From Porogramme epimiltina (Eukaryota > Basidiomycota > Agaricomycetes > Polyporales > Polyporaceae): DNA of 64,000 bases. The stretch lies in contig FTLJ01000089.1 in NCBI GenBank assembly GCA_900155495.1, positions 36,137 through 100,136 of the forward strand, given 5' to 3'. The position numbers and the translations under genes were made by a program. Positions within the stretch are counted from its first letter, which is position 1; each line of letters begins with the position of its first letter. The notes beneath the pieces were generated by a model. That model searched no databases, had not been told where the DNA came from, and saw only the letters and a list, made by a program, of their open reading frames with translations. Positions 33,512 to 44,007 of the stretch are shown here, piece after piece.

Positions 33512-34413
33512 TCCGGTATGACGCACGCGACGTGGGAACTTCGATGTTGAATCCATCAACGATCCGTTCTCTACTATATATCACCTAGTGCACGTGTCCG
33601 AGCGTGAACAAATAACTATCTCCATCGAGGCTCTACTAGTAATACATGAACTTAATTTATATTCGTCCTCTGACGCATAATCTGTAAGGACCTCAACCGT
33701 TGTCCATCTGAGCTTAAATATCATCAAGGTAGAGCGATACGTTCACCCGCTGGCGCTACCGTTGCATTCGGTGGATATCCACTGACCATAACCAAAAGAA
33801 TGTAGCAGTCTTGCTTCTACGGCACGTCCTTGGCTAGGTTTCATGTACATTCCTCATGAGTAGAATGATCCATCAATTATGCATAAGAAGCACTTTAAGC
33901 AAAGTAGAAGGATGTAATCAGTTTAGTCTCCTCACTTTCGATGGGCCTATTACCTCTACCCGGCGCCCAAACCTGTGCCGCCCACAAAAACGATAACCGA
34001 ATCTCGTAACCTTACTACGACCTAGCATAACAGGTACGATGTCCCCGCAATTACTACGACCAGGTATTGCTAGAGCAACAGATAATGACTTTGTTTTAGG
34101 CTGGGGTTCAAGGTTCAGGGTTCAGGGTTCAACACGCTCTCAAGGAAGGTTGGTTCCCCTGGGGACTACCACGCGTTGATATATATCCAGATACGTAGTT
34201 TAAGTATCTAATTATGGTTTTTATTACGGCTAGTTTGAAGGACACTATCAACGACACTGCGCAGATAGAAGGGCAACAGTCAAGCTTGATGTTTGAGCCC
34301 CCACCGTTGAATGGGATAAGAGGACTTGTGCGTATCAAATGAATCCTACAATCGCTCCTGCACCCCTCCTCACGTCTGCTTGATCTGCTCATCATAATCT
34401 GCATCTAGCTCTA
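33512..34413. other. Upstream region of copy G, part of a duplication
   Basis: 33660-34140 matches 39110-39570 upstream of copy H (shared GATACGTTCACCCGCTG and the GGGTTCAGGGTTC block). I see no gene. Confidence 0.6.
34104..34131 (+). repeat. Short GGTTCA tandem repeat
   Basis: About four imperfect copies of a GGGTTCA-type unit; one or two copies remain at the paralogous site near 39541. It is not the fungal telomere unit TTAGGG. Confidence 0.6.
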
Positions 34414-35884
34414 ATGACTTCTGCTTTCCCCGGTTCGATCCAGCCTTGCCTAGGACTCGATGATGAGGTAGTTCGAGTCCTAGAGTATCTTATCTCTGTG
34501 TTCTCAGAAACCAACGGAGTGGCTGCAATAACAGTGTTATCATGCTTGTTTGGTAGGCTGTGCACTCGGAGATCTGAGTACATATCTGATGTAGTCCTTT
34601 AAAACAGGGGCGGTCTCTACGTTGGCAGTAATGTCAACGTTTCTCCTTGTGTAAGCTATGTGGCAACACTCCCCTGAAATGATAATAACTCGTATTTGTA
34701 TCAGCCGCAAAGGGGTATCCCTACGCTCCGTTCAGATACTGCTGTGCGCCACGGTAGCATTGTACACTTCAACATGCGTATACTTCGGTTACACCCAATA
34801 CATGTATTCAACATGGGGCAGAACGCTCGTATATGCAGGTCCATACCTGAATGGCAACACTGGAGATTCATCCCTCGGAGATGCTGTGAATCAGTATTCA
34901 TACACTATGACTGCTCAGACGGGTGCACTAGCAGGAACACTCGTGGTGAATGTAAGTCGATTTGAGAGGAACATCCTCTTCCTATATTCAATACACTAAT
35001 CATTTACCACCCACTAGATGCTGATAAGCGACATGATTGTCTGGTGGCGTGCCATAATAATCTGGCCTAGGAACAAACTAGTCTTGGGGGTGGGCATCTT
35101 TCTTCTTGTCACAACTGGGGGTATGTCCTCGATATCGAAATGACCGCCGCCGCGTACCTTTCTGAGTTACGCACTACCCCCCTTCCAGTTTTAGCTATTG
35201 TTACCACGTACCAGAATATGCCTCAAGGCTATTCGACTTTACCGTCCTCCAAATTCTCCGCTCTATTCCAGGCTCCCCAAGCCATGGCATTTGATCCGAT
35301 CGGATTGGCTTGTGCAGTCTTCTCTTTGGCTACCAACGTTACTGCTACCGCTCTCATCGGCTACAAGGCATGGTGTGTCATTCCCCTTCATCCTTATAGT
35401 TAAAATACTACAGCTATTTGCATCAGGATACATAGACGTACTATGCGAAAGTATCAAACACAAGGGAATGCCACAAAGTCGCATGCTCTCAATATGTTGA
35501 TGTTCATCGTCGAGTCCGGGGTCGGATATTGCCTACTGTGGGTATGTACATCACTTTCACTCTGTGTTTATTACCAATTAGTCGTTCTGACGATGGAGTA
35601 CGTTCCAGGCACTCAGTGCCTCATATTTTGCAGTCACTCTGAAACCTTGGAACATAGAAACCGATACTGACAAGAATTATATCGCATTCATGGATGGTTT
35701 TGCATTGGCTTGCCTCGTTCCGTTAGTTGTAAGTGCACCACCACTTTCTTTTCCAATGTCATTCTGACTCATGTGCAACTTTGGAAATGTCTACTAGGCG
35801 ATGTATCCCATGGTCATCATTGTCATTGTGACAATTAATCAGTCGCCTATCGACCGCCTCTACGCCAGCTTGCGCTCAAACTGA
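34414..35884 (+). CDS. Orphan seven-TM membrane protein, copy G
   Basis: Exon 1 (34414-34552) and exon 2 (34608-34650) have exactly the lengths of copy D. Start MTSAFPGSIQPCLGLDDEVV; exon 3 RKGVSLRSVQILLCATVALY with loop YMYSTWGRTLVYAGPYLNG; exon 4 MLISDMIVWWRAIIIWPRN; exon 5 LAIVTTYQNMPQGYSTLPSS to ALIGYKAW; exon 6 HRRTMRKYQTQGNATKSHAL to IVESGVGYCLLW; exon 7 ALSASYFAVTLKPWNIETD; exon 8 AMYPMVIIVIVTINQSPIDR, stop TGA at 35882-35884. About 340 residues, intact. It is the nearest sister of copy H, with which it shares flanking DNA on both sides. Confidence 0.85.
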
Positions 35885-36239
35885 TTGCGAGACGTGCAAC
35901 CAACACCAAGAAGCACTACTATAGATCTCATGTATGATTTTCTCTCCCACCATTATCTCTTGTTCTCATTGAACCCTTCCGGTACTCCTTTTCTCATATC
36001 TTGATCATTTACGTAGCATCCATCTCCCGTGCCTGTGTCCATACATACACCAATAACCACTTAGGCATTTCAACGTTGCAACCATCCTTTCTTGCCGGAG
36101 GTACTATAGTAGCACGCTGCAATAGCCTCTGTCCTCCGATTAGTTAGGTTACCCGGATGAGATTATCGGTGTACTATACATTCACATCATACCAGTCTTG
36201 ACCCTTCTACATCACCTATAACACACATAACTCAAATAA

Positions 36240-36420
36240 CGGGCCTGCACCACACCCATAATGTCCTTCCTACCTCCTTCTTTCCTGGATCATCTCTCTC
36301 GCTATTGGAGAGCAACAGCGATTGGGGCAAGCAAGCTCATCGATAGCGTTCAATGACTTGAAGCGCCCCAACCCAAAAGGCGTCAAACTTGGACATAGAG
36401 AACGTCAATGGTGAGACTAA
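36240..36420 (-). pseudogene. Unrecognised duplicated remnant (G side)
   Basis: About 180 bp aligned with 41560-41760 beside copy H. The H-side reading frame is interrupted here. The original gene is not recognised. Confidence 0.35.
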
Positions 36421-36934
36421 GCAGTCTGCTTAACTGTGAGAGATGGGGGGAAAGACGCTTTGAATGCTAGTTCAGACAGTAAACAAGTGAAGGCGATAGA
36501 CCTTTCGCTGCAGAACTTCCCCCATGGTGGAACTCATCGAAGCACAATAATCCAAGTACGCTCCATGGCCGGGACGTCTTATACCCATCCTCTGTTCTAG
36601 GTCTTGCGGTGCCGAGACACATAGGAAAAGAGACACAAACGCTGTTTGCGGGTGAGGAGGGCAACCGTACTCATCGTATGACGGCTATTAAGTTGAGCCC
36701 CGACATGGGCGTAGTGACGTCCACGCCACGCGGGACCGTCGAAGAACCCACCCCGAAAAGGTCGCATACCTCTTCGGAAGGCGATAGAATCGTCCAAGGC
36801 CAGGGGCGGTTCAGAGGGAGGGTCCGCCATCATGGGCATATGCGGGGGCTATAATAGAAGCGGATGGCCCCTTGCAGGAACACAACAGTGTTGATAGTAT
36901 ACAGTGGATACATCCTCCTATAACGGTGCAAATG

Positions 36935-37904
36935 TCACATCTCCTCAAACGTAAACGTCTGCGCAAAACACCGTCAGCGCCTCGTAGAAGACGCATGACG
37001 GGACAACTCACCGTCTCCCACGCGTCCCCATACATCTTCTTGTACACGTCCATGTCCACAACAAGTGCGAATGCGCGTGAGTGCGGGACGTACACAATCG
37101 TCGCGTCCGCGATCCGCCCGTCTACGTTCGTCCATGCGGGCACGAGGCGGCTATTGCGCGAGTCGAGTTTCCATATTTCTGACTGTGCGGGAGAACGGCG
37201 GAGGTACGTTGCCTGGGCGAACTAGTTCGCAGTCGGGAGCGCAGCCCCGCGGGGTTCTACATGCGATTTCAGTGCGGGAGGGGGGAGGCGACGCGTACGA
37301 GACTCACCGTAGCTGGTGCCGACTAGGTACACGAAATCGACGGTGCTGCGCTTGAGGTCACTCCCCCAATTCTCATATCCCGTCGTCCCGAACAACCCGA
37401 AGTCAGCGTACCCGTCCTGCGCACGTTCGAAATCAGCGCCCGCGCCCACCTCTGTACTCGGAAGAAGCACGAAGCACTCACTAGGGTCTCCATCCCAAAC
37501 ATCTGCCCTGCGGCCTCGCCCTCCTCCATCTCGGGACACGCTGGCCTCCGGAACGACATAGCCTGCCTACGCTCTGACGCGAACTCGTACTCCCCATACG
37601 CCTCTATACCCTCATCGGTCACCACGCCCGCCCTTACGACACCCACGCGCTTCGGGCACCTAGGCCGCTCCACCTCTTCATCGCCTCGTAGGAGCTGAAG
37701 TCGGAAGGCAGGATGCGTGGCGAGTGAGCGCGTTGGGAGGCGGGTGGGATTCGTGTCATGGAGGTTTGTAGGTTGGGCGCGACCATGCCCGTCGAAGAAA
37801 GCCTCTTGAGGAGAGACGAGGGCACGGGTATCGAGGGCTGGAGTGGGCGCAGCGAGGGCAGCGGGAGCGCTGACGAGTATTAGCCCCCAGTGGGCGAGGT
37901 GCGT
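36935..37904 (-). pseudogene. S-family secreted protein pseudogene (beside G)
   Basis: All four exons are present and the last codes TFTFEEM, but three lesions are seen. The start ATG has become ACG (37902-37904, upstream of THLAHWGLILVSAPAALAA). The GYVGRGGN block is deleted from exon 1, leaving EAYGEYEF. A TAG replaces the Ser codon in exon 3 (PTAN then stop then FAQATYL). The other parts, CPKRVGVVRAGVV, GMETL, ENWGSDLKR and DFVYLVGT, remain in frame, so inactivation is not ancient. It is tail-to-tail with copy G. Confidence 0.75.
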
Positions 37905-39799
37905 ATTGCAGGGAGGGTGGAACGGGCATGGCAACGAAACAGGCCGTGGGGCCAGCCTTGGGGACCGTGAGAGCGCTCGCGATGATTTTGACAGCGATCG
38001 TGCATGTGTCAAGACAAGAGCGCATCAGGGCTACTAGATGACAGTCGAGTGACTGGTGCGGACACCGCGGCGAGGGAAAGGGTCATTCTGCGAACAGAGG
38101 GCGGCTATATACGCCTGTCAGGAAGTTTGAGTGGCGCAGACAAGGCATAAATGCAAGGGTATCCACGTACCTCTTTGTTCTCTCCCTCAGAGTGTGCCGA
38201 TGCATGGCAGTATGAAAGATAGCGAGTAAAGGACGAGAACTCAAAGGCGTCATCGAGACAGCGACTCCGAGGCTCGAGCGCGCGCGCCGCGGTTGGGGAG
38301 GGAATGGTGCACGTGGGGGCGTCCGGCGCTTACCGTCATCTCGAATCCATTCCAACTCCGCCCACACAGCGACCTTATCTTATCTAACTCTATGCGCCAA
38401 CCATCTCAAACACCACCACCACCAACTTGTGCCTCACGCCCCAGGGGTGCCCCTTCTGGTCTGGCTCTATCTATCCTTGTTACGCTCTCGATTTCCATTA
38501 ATTTACTGATTATAGATTCGGAAGGTTAATAACACCGCCTGGTGTCAGACCTACGGCATGGCGAGTAGTGGGCGAGTTAGTGGTTTGGTTCATCGACATG
38601 CTGCGCTAACTCTGCTCTTAGGTATAGGTAGAAGTCTCCTATATCATAGCTGCCGTTTATTTGGATCAAAAAATTGCGCAAGTCAGAAACAACTGCGGAC
38701 CTCCCCCCCTGAGCACTATCCTCTACGCCGGGTTCCCTCATTTGTCATTGAGTTCAGAGTATAAGTGGGGGACAGTGGATGGGAAACATAACCTCGTCTA
38801 GAAAAGAGGGCTATGAAAATACCAGATATTTCTGCCAAATAAGGCTCTCCTACGCACGAGCTTATCACGGGAATTATCTATACGGCACGCCATCTGTGCG
38901 TTGTTGTGGTCCGTCGTCAATCTTAGCATCTGCCCTTCCAATACCCTCACCCAAGAAGCGGGAAAGCACTCCGCAGCCCACGTGGGGCCGACGAGCACAT
39001 CGAGGTCCTTGTGGATGAGGACGAACCCCATTCTGCACCTCCGAGAGTCTAACCACCGCAATCTCTATTGGAACTCCACGATCAATCGAATCCCTGGTAC
39101 GGATTCGGACATTTGACCTTCTGCTCCCTCTGATGCACAATCTATAAGGAGCTCAACCGTCATCCATCTGAACATAATTTCACCGAGGTAGCGTGATACG
39201 TTCACCCGCTGATATCACCAATGTATACGGTAGCTATCCCCATACCATAACTATAGCATGTCCTTAGCTACGCACATGGCTCAGGGGTGGGATGACTCCT
39301 TGGCTATGCATCGGAAGCATGTATCAGAATCACGCGCAGATGCGTAGAAGGGTGTGATCAGTTTCTTCACCTCTAGTAGGCATATTGCCTCTCCCCGACC
39401 CTAAAAACTTTATCACCGGTCAGAATGATAGCGAAATCTCGTACCCTTGCTACCGCCTACCAGAACAACTTCGACGTCTGCGCTATCATTATGGACGACT
39501 CTTACCAGGGCACGCAATTATTTACTTGGTCTTCAAGTGGGGTTCAGGGTTCGGCGTGCAGGGCGCAACGGTCGCTTAAGAAATGTTGGTTTCCATGAGC
39601 CCTGCCCCGCATTGATTTGGAAGAAGGATGCCATCTACCACACTCCGCAGATGCAGAGTGCAACCATAAAGTTCACAACTTTAAATCTTACCATGGCAAT
39701 GAATAAGGGGGCTTGCGAGCCGCGCATGAAGCCCACAGTCACTCTAGAGCTCCTCTTCACGTCTATTAGAGCACCAGACTATAACCTATCTCTTACGCG
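37905..39799. other. Intergenic between S pseudogene and copy H
   Basis: The bipartite motif is on the minus strand at 38351-38385, about 450 bp upstream of the S pseudogene. 39110-39570 is the duplicated flank shared with copy G. I see no gene. Confidence 0.5.
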
Positions 39800-41266
39800 A
39801 TGACATCGACTTCCCTAAGCCCAAGCTGTCCCGAAGGCTTCAATTGTGTCCCAGAAGACTTCCTGTTTTTTATGGATGTTGTGCTTTCAGGGTATAGTGG
39901 GCCTGCTTCAGCTGCGTTGTCATGCTCATTTGGTAAGTCGTGCGTTCAGAACTCTGAGTGCGTACTATCTAATGCAGTACTCTGCAAAAGGGGCAGTTTC
40001 TATATTGGCAGTTATGTCAACGCTTCTCCTCGTGTAAGCTATGATGCCACATTTTCCTGAAATCATCGTAACTCATGTTCTGATCAGCCGTAAAGGAGTC
40101 GCTGTACGCTCTGTTCAGATACTACTGGGCGCTACGGTAGCATTATACACTTCAACATGCGTGTACTTTGGCTACACCCAATCCATGTACTCCATCCAGA
40201 ACAAATTGGTTTCAAATGCTTTTTCCTCCATCTATTACAACAACTCATATTTCTCGTATGACGACGCTGCATACCGGTGGAACAACATTTCAACTGCCCA
40301 AAAAGGTGCTCTGGCAGGAACACTCGCAGTGAACGTAAGTTGTTAATTTGAGAGAAGTCCTCTCTTCTTACCAGTCATTTATCCCCTACTAGATGATCAT
40401 AAGCGACATGGTTGTCTGGTGGCGTGCGATGGTAATTTGGCCCAGGAACAAACTAGTCTTAGGGGCGGACATCATTCTCCTCGTCACAACTGGGGGTATG
40501 TCCTTGAAATCAAAATGGACGTCGCTCGTGTACCTTCCTATAGGTGACTAATCAATGGTTATCCGTTCCACAGTTTTGGGCATTGTTACCACGTACCAGA
40601 ATCTACCTCAAGGTTACTCGACTATACCGTTATCCACTTTCAGGGAGGCAGACCCGGTAGCCATGGCATATGATCCTGTAGGATTGGCTTGTGCGGTTTT
40701 ATCTCTTGCGACAAACGCCATCGCTACCGCTCTTATCGGCTACAAGGCATGGTATGTTATTTTCCTCCATTCTTCACAGTGAGTCCTCTACAACTATTTG
40801 CATCAGGATACATAGGCATACTATGCGAAAGTATCAAGCACGAGGAAAAGTCACGCAATCGCATGCGTTAAATGTGATGCTGATCATCGTGGAGTCGGGG
40901 GTCGGGTACTGCGTCCTTTGGGTACCTTGCTTTCACTCTATATTTATTCATAATACCAACTAGATGTTTCCCAGATCGTTAGCGCCTCATATTTTGCACT
41001 CACTCTGGGACCTTGGTACGCACGAACCCATACGGACAAGAGTTATATGGCAAACATGAACAATTTCGTACTGGGATGCTTGGTTCCATTAGTTGTAAGT
41101 GCTCCACTGCTTCCGTTTCTAATATAATTTCTAACTCGTGTCTAACTTTGGACACGTCTTTCAGGCGATGTATCCTATGGTCATCGTTGTCATTGTGACG
41201 ATGAACAGATCACCCATCGACAGCCTCCATGCCAGCTTGCACTCGAACAGATTGGGACATGTGTAG
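39800..41266 (+). CDS. Orphan seven-TM membrane protein, copy H
   Basis: Eight exons. Start MTSTSLSPSCPEGFNCVPED; exon 2 GAVSILAVMSTLLLV; exon 3 RKGVAVRSVQILLGATVALY with loop NKLVSNAFSSIYYNNSYF; exon 4 MIISDMVVWWRAMVIWPRN; exon 5 LGIVTTYQNLPQGYSTIPLS to ALIGYKAW; exon 6 HRHTMRKYQARGKVTQSHAL to IVESGVGYCVLW; exon 7 IVSASYFALTLGPWYARTH; exon 8 AMYPMVIVVIVTMNRSPIDS, extended by a few residues to TAG at 41264-41266. About 345 residues. Intact. It is the most recent duplicate pair with copy G. Confidence 0.85.
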
Positions 41267-41564
41267 CCTATGCCAGAAAACACGAATATTCCCCCAATGC
41301 CACCCCTCCCTTTCCTCTTACCCACGTGGATTTTCTTGCATGCTCTTTTCTTCTCACCTCAGTTGTTTTTGCGTGGCATTCATCTTGCTTTGTTGTGTAT
41401 GAAATCGGCACGGGATTTACTTTCAGTGATGCCATCATCCCTTCCAGGGCTGGAGTGGCGCTAGCACCGGTTTCCGACGTGCCTGTTTTTGTAAAGAATG
41501 TCACTACTATATGCGCCCCCAGACTGCTGTGTCGATTCGATCAGTGGTATACAATCAAATTATG

Positions 41565-41748
41565 CTAGCCTTGGCCCTGCACCATATCCATGATGCCTTC
41601 CCCGGCTTCCTCTTTCCAGGATAATTCCTCCCACCATTTGAGAGCAACAGGAACTGAAGTAAGCTCTTGTATAGCATTGATTGACTTAAGGTTCCGCAAC
41701 ACAAGAGCCATATTGCAGTCTTCGACGTCAACCTCGGACATGCCATGA
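41565..41748 (-). pseudogene. Unrecognised duplicated remnant (H side)
   Basis: A short open frame (MSEVDVEDCNMALVLRNLKS and then ALKWWEELSWKEEAGEG) aligns with broken sequence at 36240-36420. It could be the 3' exon of a lost gene. The family is not recognised. Confidence 0.35.
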
Positions 41749-41789
41749 GGACGCGCAAGAACGGTCACGATGAATGCACCTTGCAATCA

Positions 41790-42415
41790 GAGAGTAAGGG
41801 AAAGGGGTATTAGACTTTAGATCTAGATAGTGATCGAGTGCAGTCGATGAACGTTGAAACCGTCGCCGCAGAGGGGGGGTCTTAATACTTATGGTATGAC
41901 GTTCCTGAGAGGTAGCCGCCGTGTCTGAAGATCGCGGTTCGCAGTAATAAGCAGGCTATACACCGAAAACAGAGGGCTGCTGGGCGCCTCGCGATCGTGG
42001 GTCTAAGACAATTGACACACGGTGAGATCAAGGAAGCCACCTCTGAGGTTCGACTTAGAGGGGTCTAGTGAAAGCGGCCGACACGTCGTCCGCGCGCTGT
42101 GTCACCAAGAACTTCCAGGAGTCTAGCAATGTAGAGACTTCGCACTGATGTGCGAGAAACGTTAGCGTTGCGGTCTGTCACCGACGCATTGAGGTTGAAA
42201 ATGTGCGGGAGAGGCTCCGAACGCCTCCCGAAGACGACTACATACATCTTCCGAGGGGTATGGCATCGTCTGGTATTGGGAGGGATTTTAAGGGAAAACT
42301 CTGCCATAGTAAGCACACGCAGGGCCGGTAATGGGAACGATATGAATGCTCGCCAAGATGCAACAACGTTGAATAGTATACAGTGGGTACATCCTCTCCT
42401 AGATTCATGCAAACG
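41790..42415. other. Intergenic, no gene seen
   Basis: It lies between the remnant at 41565-41748 and the 3' end of the S gene at 42416. No coding sequence is supported. Confidence 0.4.
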
Positions 42416-43415
42416 TCACATCTCCTCAAACGTAAACGTCTGCACCAAAGAAGTCAGCGCCCCATAGCCGCGAGCGCGACGGAACAGACTCACCGTCTCC
42501 CACGCGTCCCCATACATCTTCTTGTACACGTCCATGTCTCCGACCAGCGCGAACGCGCGCGAATGCGGGACATACACAATCGTCGCGTCCGCGATGCGCC
42601 CGTCCGCGTTCGTCCACGCGGGCACGAGACGGCTGTTGTGTGAGTCGAGTTTCCACATCTCAGACTGTGCAGGGGAACGGCCGAGGTATGTCGCTTGAGC
42701 GAACGAGTTTGTTGTGGGGAAGGCGGCCCCTCGAGGCTCTGCTTGCGATTTCAGGGCAGGTGCCAGAGGCGAAGCGGACGAGACTCACCCTGGCTGGTGC
42801 CGACGAGGTAGACGAAGTCTGTAGTTCCGCGCTTGAGGTCCCTCCCCCAATTGTCGTACCCCGTCGTCCCGCCGAAGAACCCAAAGTCAGCGTATCCGTC
42901 CTGTGCACGCCCGCAGTCAGCGCCCGCGCCCACCTCTGTACTCGGAAGAAGCACGAAGCACTCACCAGGGTCTCCATCCCAAACACCTCCCCCACGGCAT
43001 CGCCTTCCCCAAGTTCGGCCTGGCACGCTGGTATCCGGAACGCCATCGCCTGCCCCCGCTCTGCCGCGAACTCGTACTCCCCATACGCGTTTCCTCCGCG
43101 TCCCACATACCCCTCCACCTCTACGCCTTCCCTAGTCACCACGCGCGCCCTGACGACGCCCACGAGCTTCGGACACCTAGGCTTCTACGCTTCTTCTTCC
43201 TCTCGTAGGGGCTGAAATCGGAAGGCAGGATGCATGGGGAGTGAACGCGTTGGATGACGGGTGGGGTTCGTGTCGTGTAGGCTGGTAGGGCGGCCGTGTG
43301 CATCGACGAGAGCGTCTTGCGGAGAGCCGAGCGTGCCGTTGTCGAAGGATGGAGTAGGTACGGCGAGGATGGAGGACGCGATGGAGAGGACGAGCGCGTA
43401 GTGGGGGAGGTGCAT
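42416..43415 (-). pseudogene. S-family secreted protein, single nonsense codon
   Basis: Start MHLPHYALVLSIASSILAVP gives a clear signal peptide. Exon 1 continues PTPSFDNGTLGSP and TNPTRHPTRSL to REEEEA, then TAG at about 43182-43184, then in the same frame KPRCPKLVGVVRARVV, GYVGRGGNAYGEYEF and VFGMETL. Exon 2 (GYADFGFFGGTTGYDNWGRD to DFVYLVGTSQ), exon 3 (ending MYGDAWET) and exon 4 (TFTFEEM) are all intact. The single TAG is the only lesion I see, so this is either a very young pseudogene, a strain polymorphism or a sequencing error. It is tail-to-tail with copy H. Confidence 0.75.
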
Positions 43416-44007
43416 GGTGCGGGCAGGGTGGAAGGGGCAAGGCGACGAGACACGCGGTGCCAGCCTTAAGGACGGTGGGCGCAGCGTGCGCGATGGTTGT
43501 GGCGGCGATCGTGCATGTGTCGAGCGAAGAGCGCCTCTGGGGCGGGGACGACGGTCGAGTGACCGGGGCGGACTCCGGGGCGGGGGAAGGGCGCGGTTGG
43601 GGAGCGGAAGAGACCGAAATGGCGGTTCAAATATGCGCCTGTCAGGAAGTCTTGAGTGGCACGGATAAGGCACGGACAACAGCGCAGCCACATACCTCTT
43701 CATTCTCGCCATAAGAGCGCGGCAGGACAAAAAGTATGAAAAGAAGACAAACGTACGTCGCAAATCTAAAGACACTGTCGAGCGGGAGCGACTGCTCGAG
43801 CTCGCACGATGGGCGAGCGCCCGGGTCACCGTTCGGCGTTGCGGTGTCGCACGCTGACGTAAGGGAATGATCAGGTGACCGTGTTGACGCCATTGGAGCG
43901 CGACCCAGGCTGGCTATATGGCGCGCGCGTTTACATCGCTGGACATCTGGAAGCATTCGCCATCGTATCGGCCTAATTACTAAGTCTACAAACGGTGCCG
44001 TTCATAG
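43416..44007. other. Intergenic between S gene and F-box gene
   Basis: 43852-43885 (CACGCTGACGTAAG, then ATCAGGTGACC) recurs at 45828-45860 upstream of the F-box gene. No gene is seen. Confidence 0.45.

Noticed and set aside
34104..34131. Interstitial telomere repeat
   Set aside because: The unit is GGTTCA-like, not TTAGGG, and only about four copies exist.
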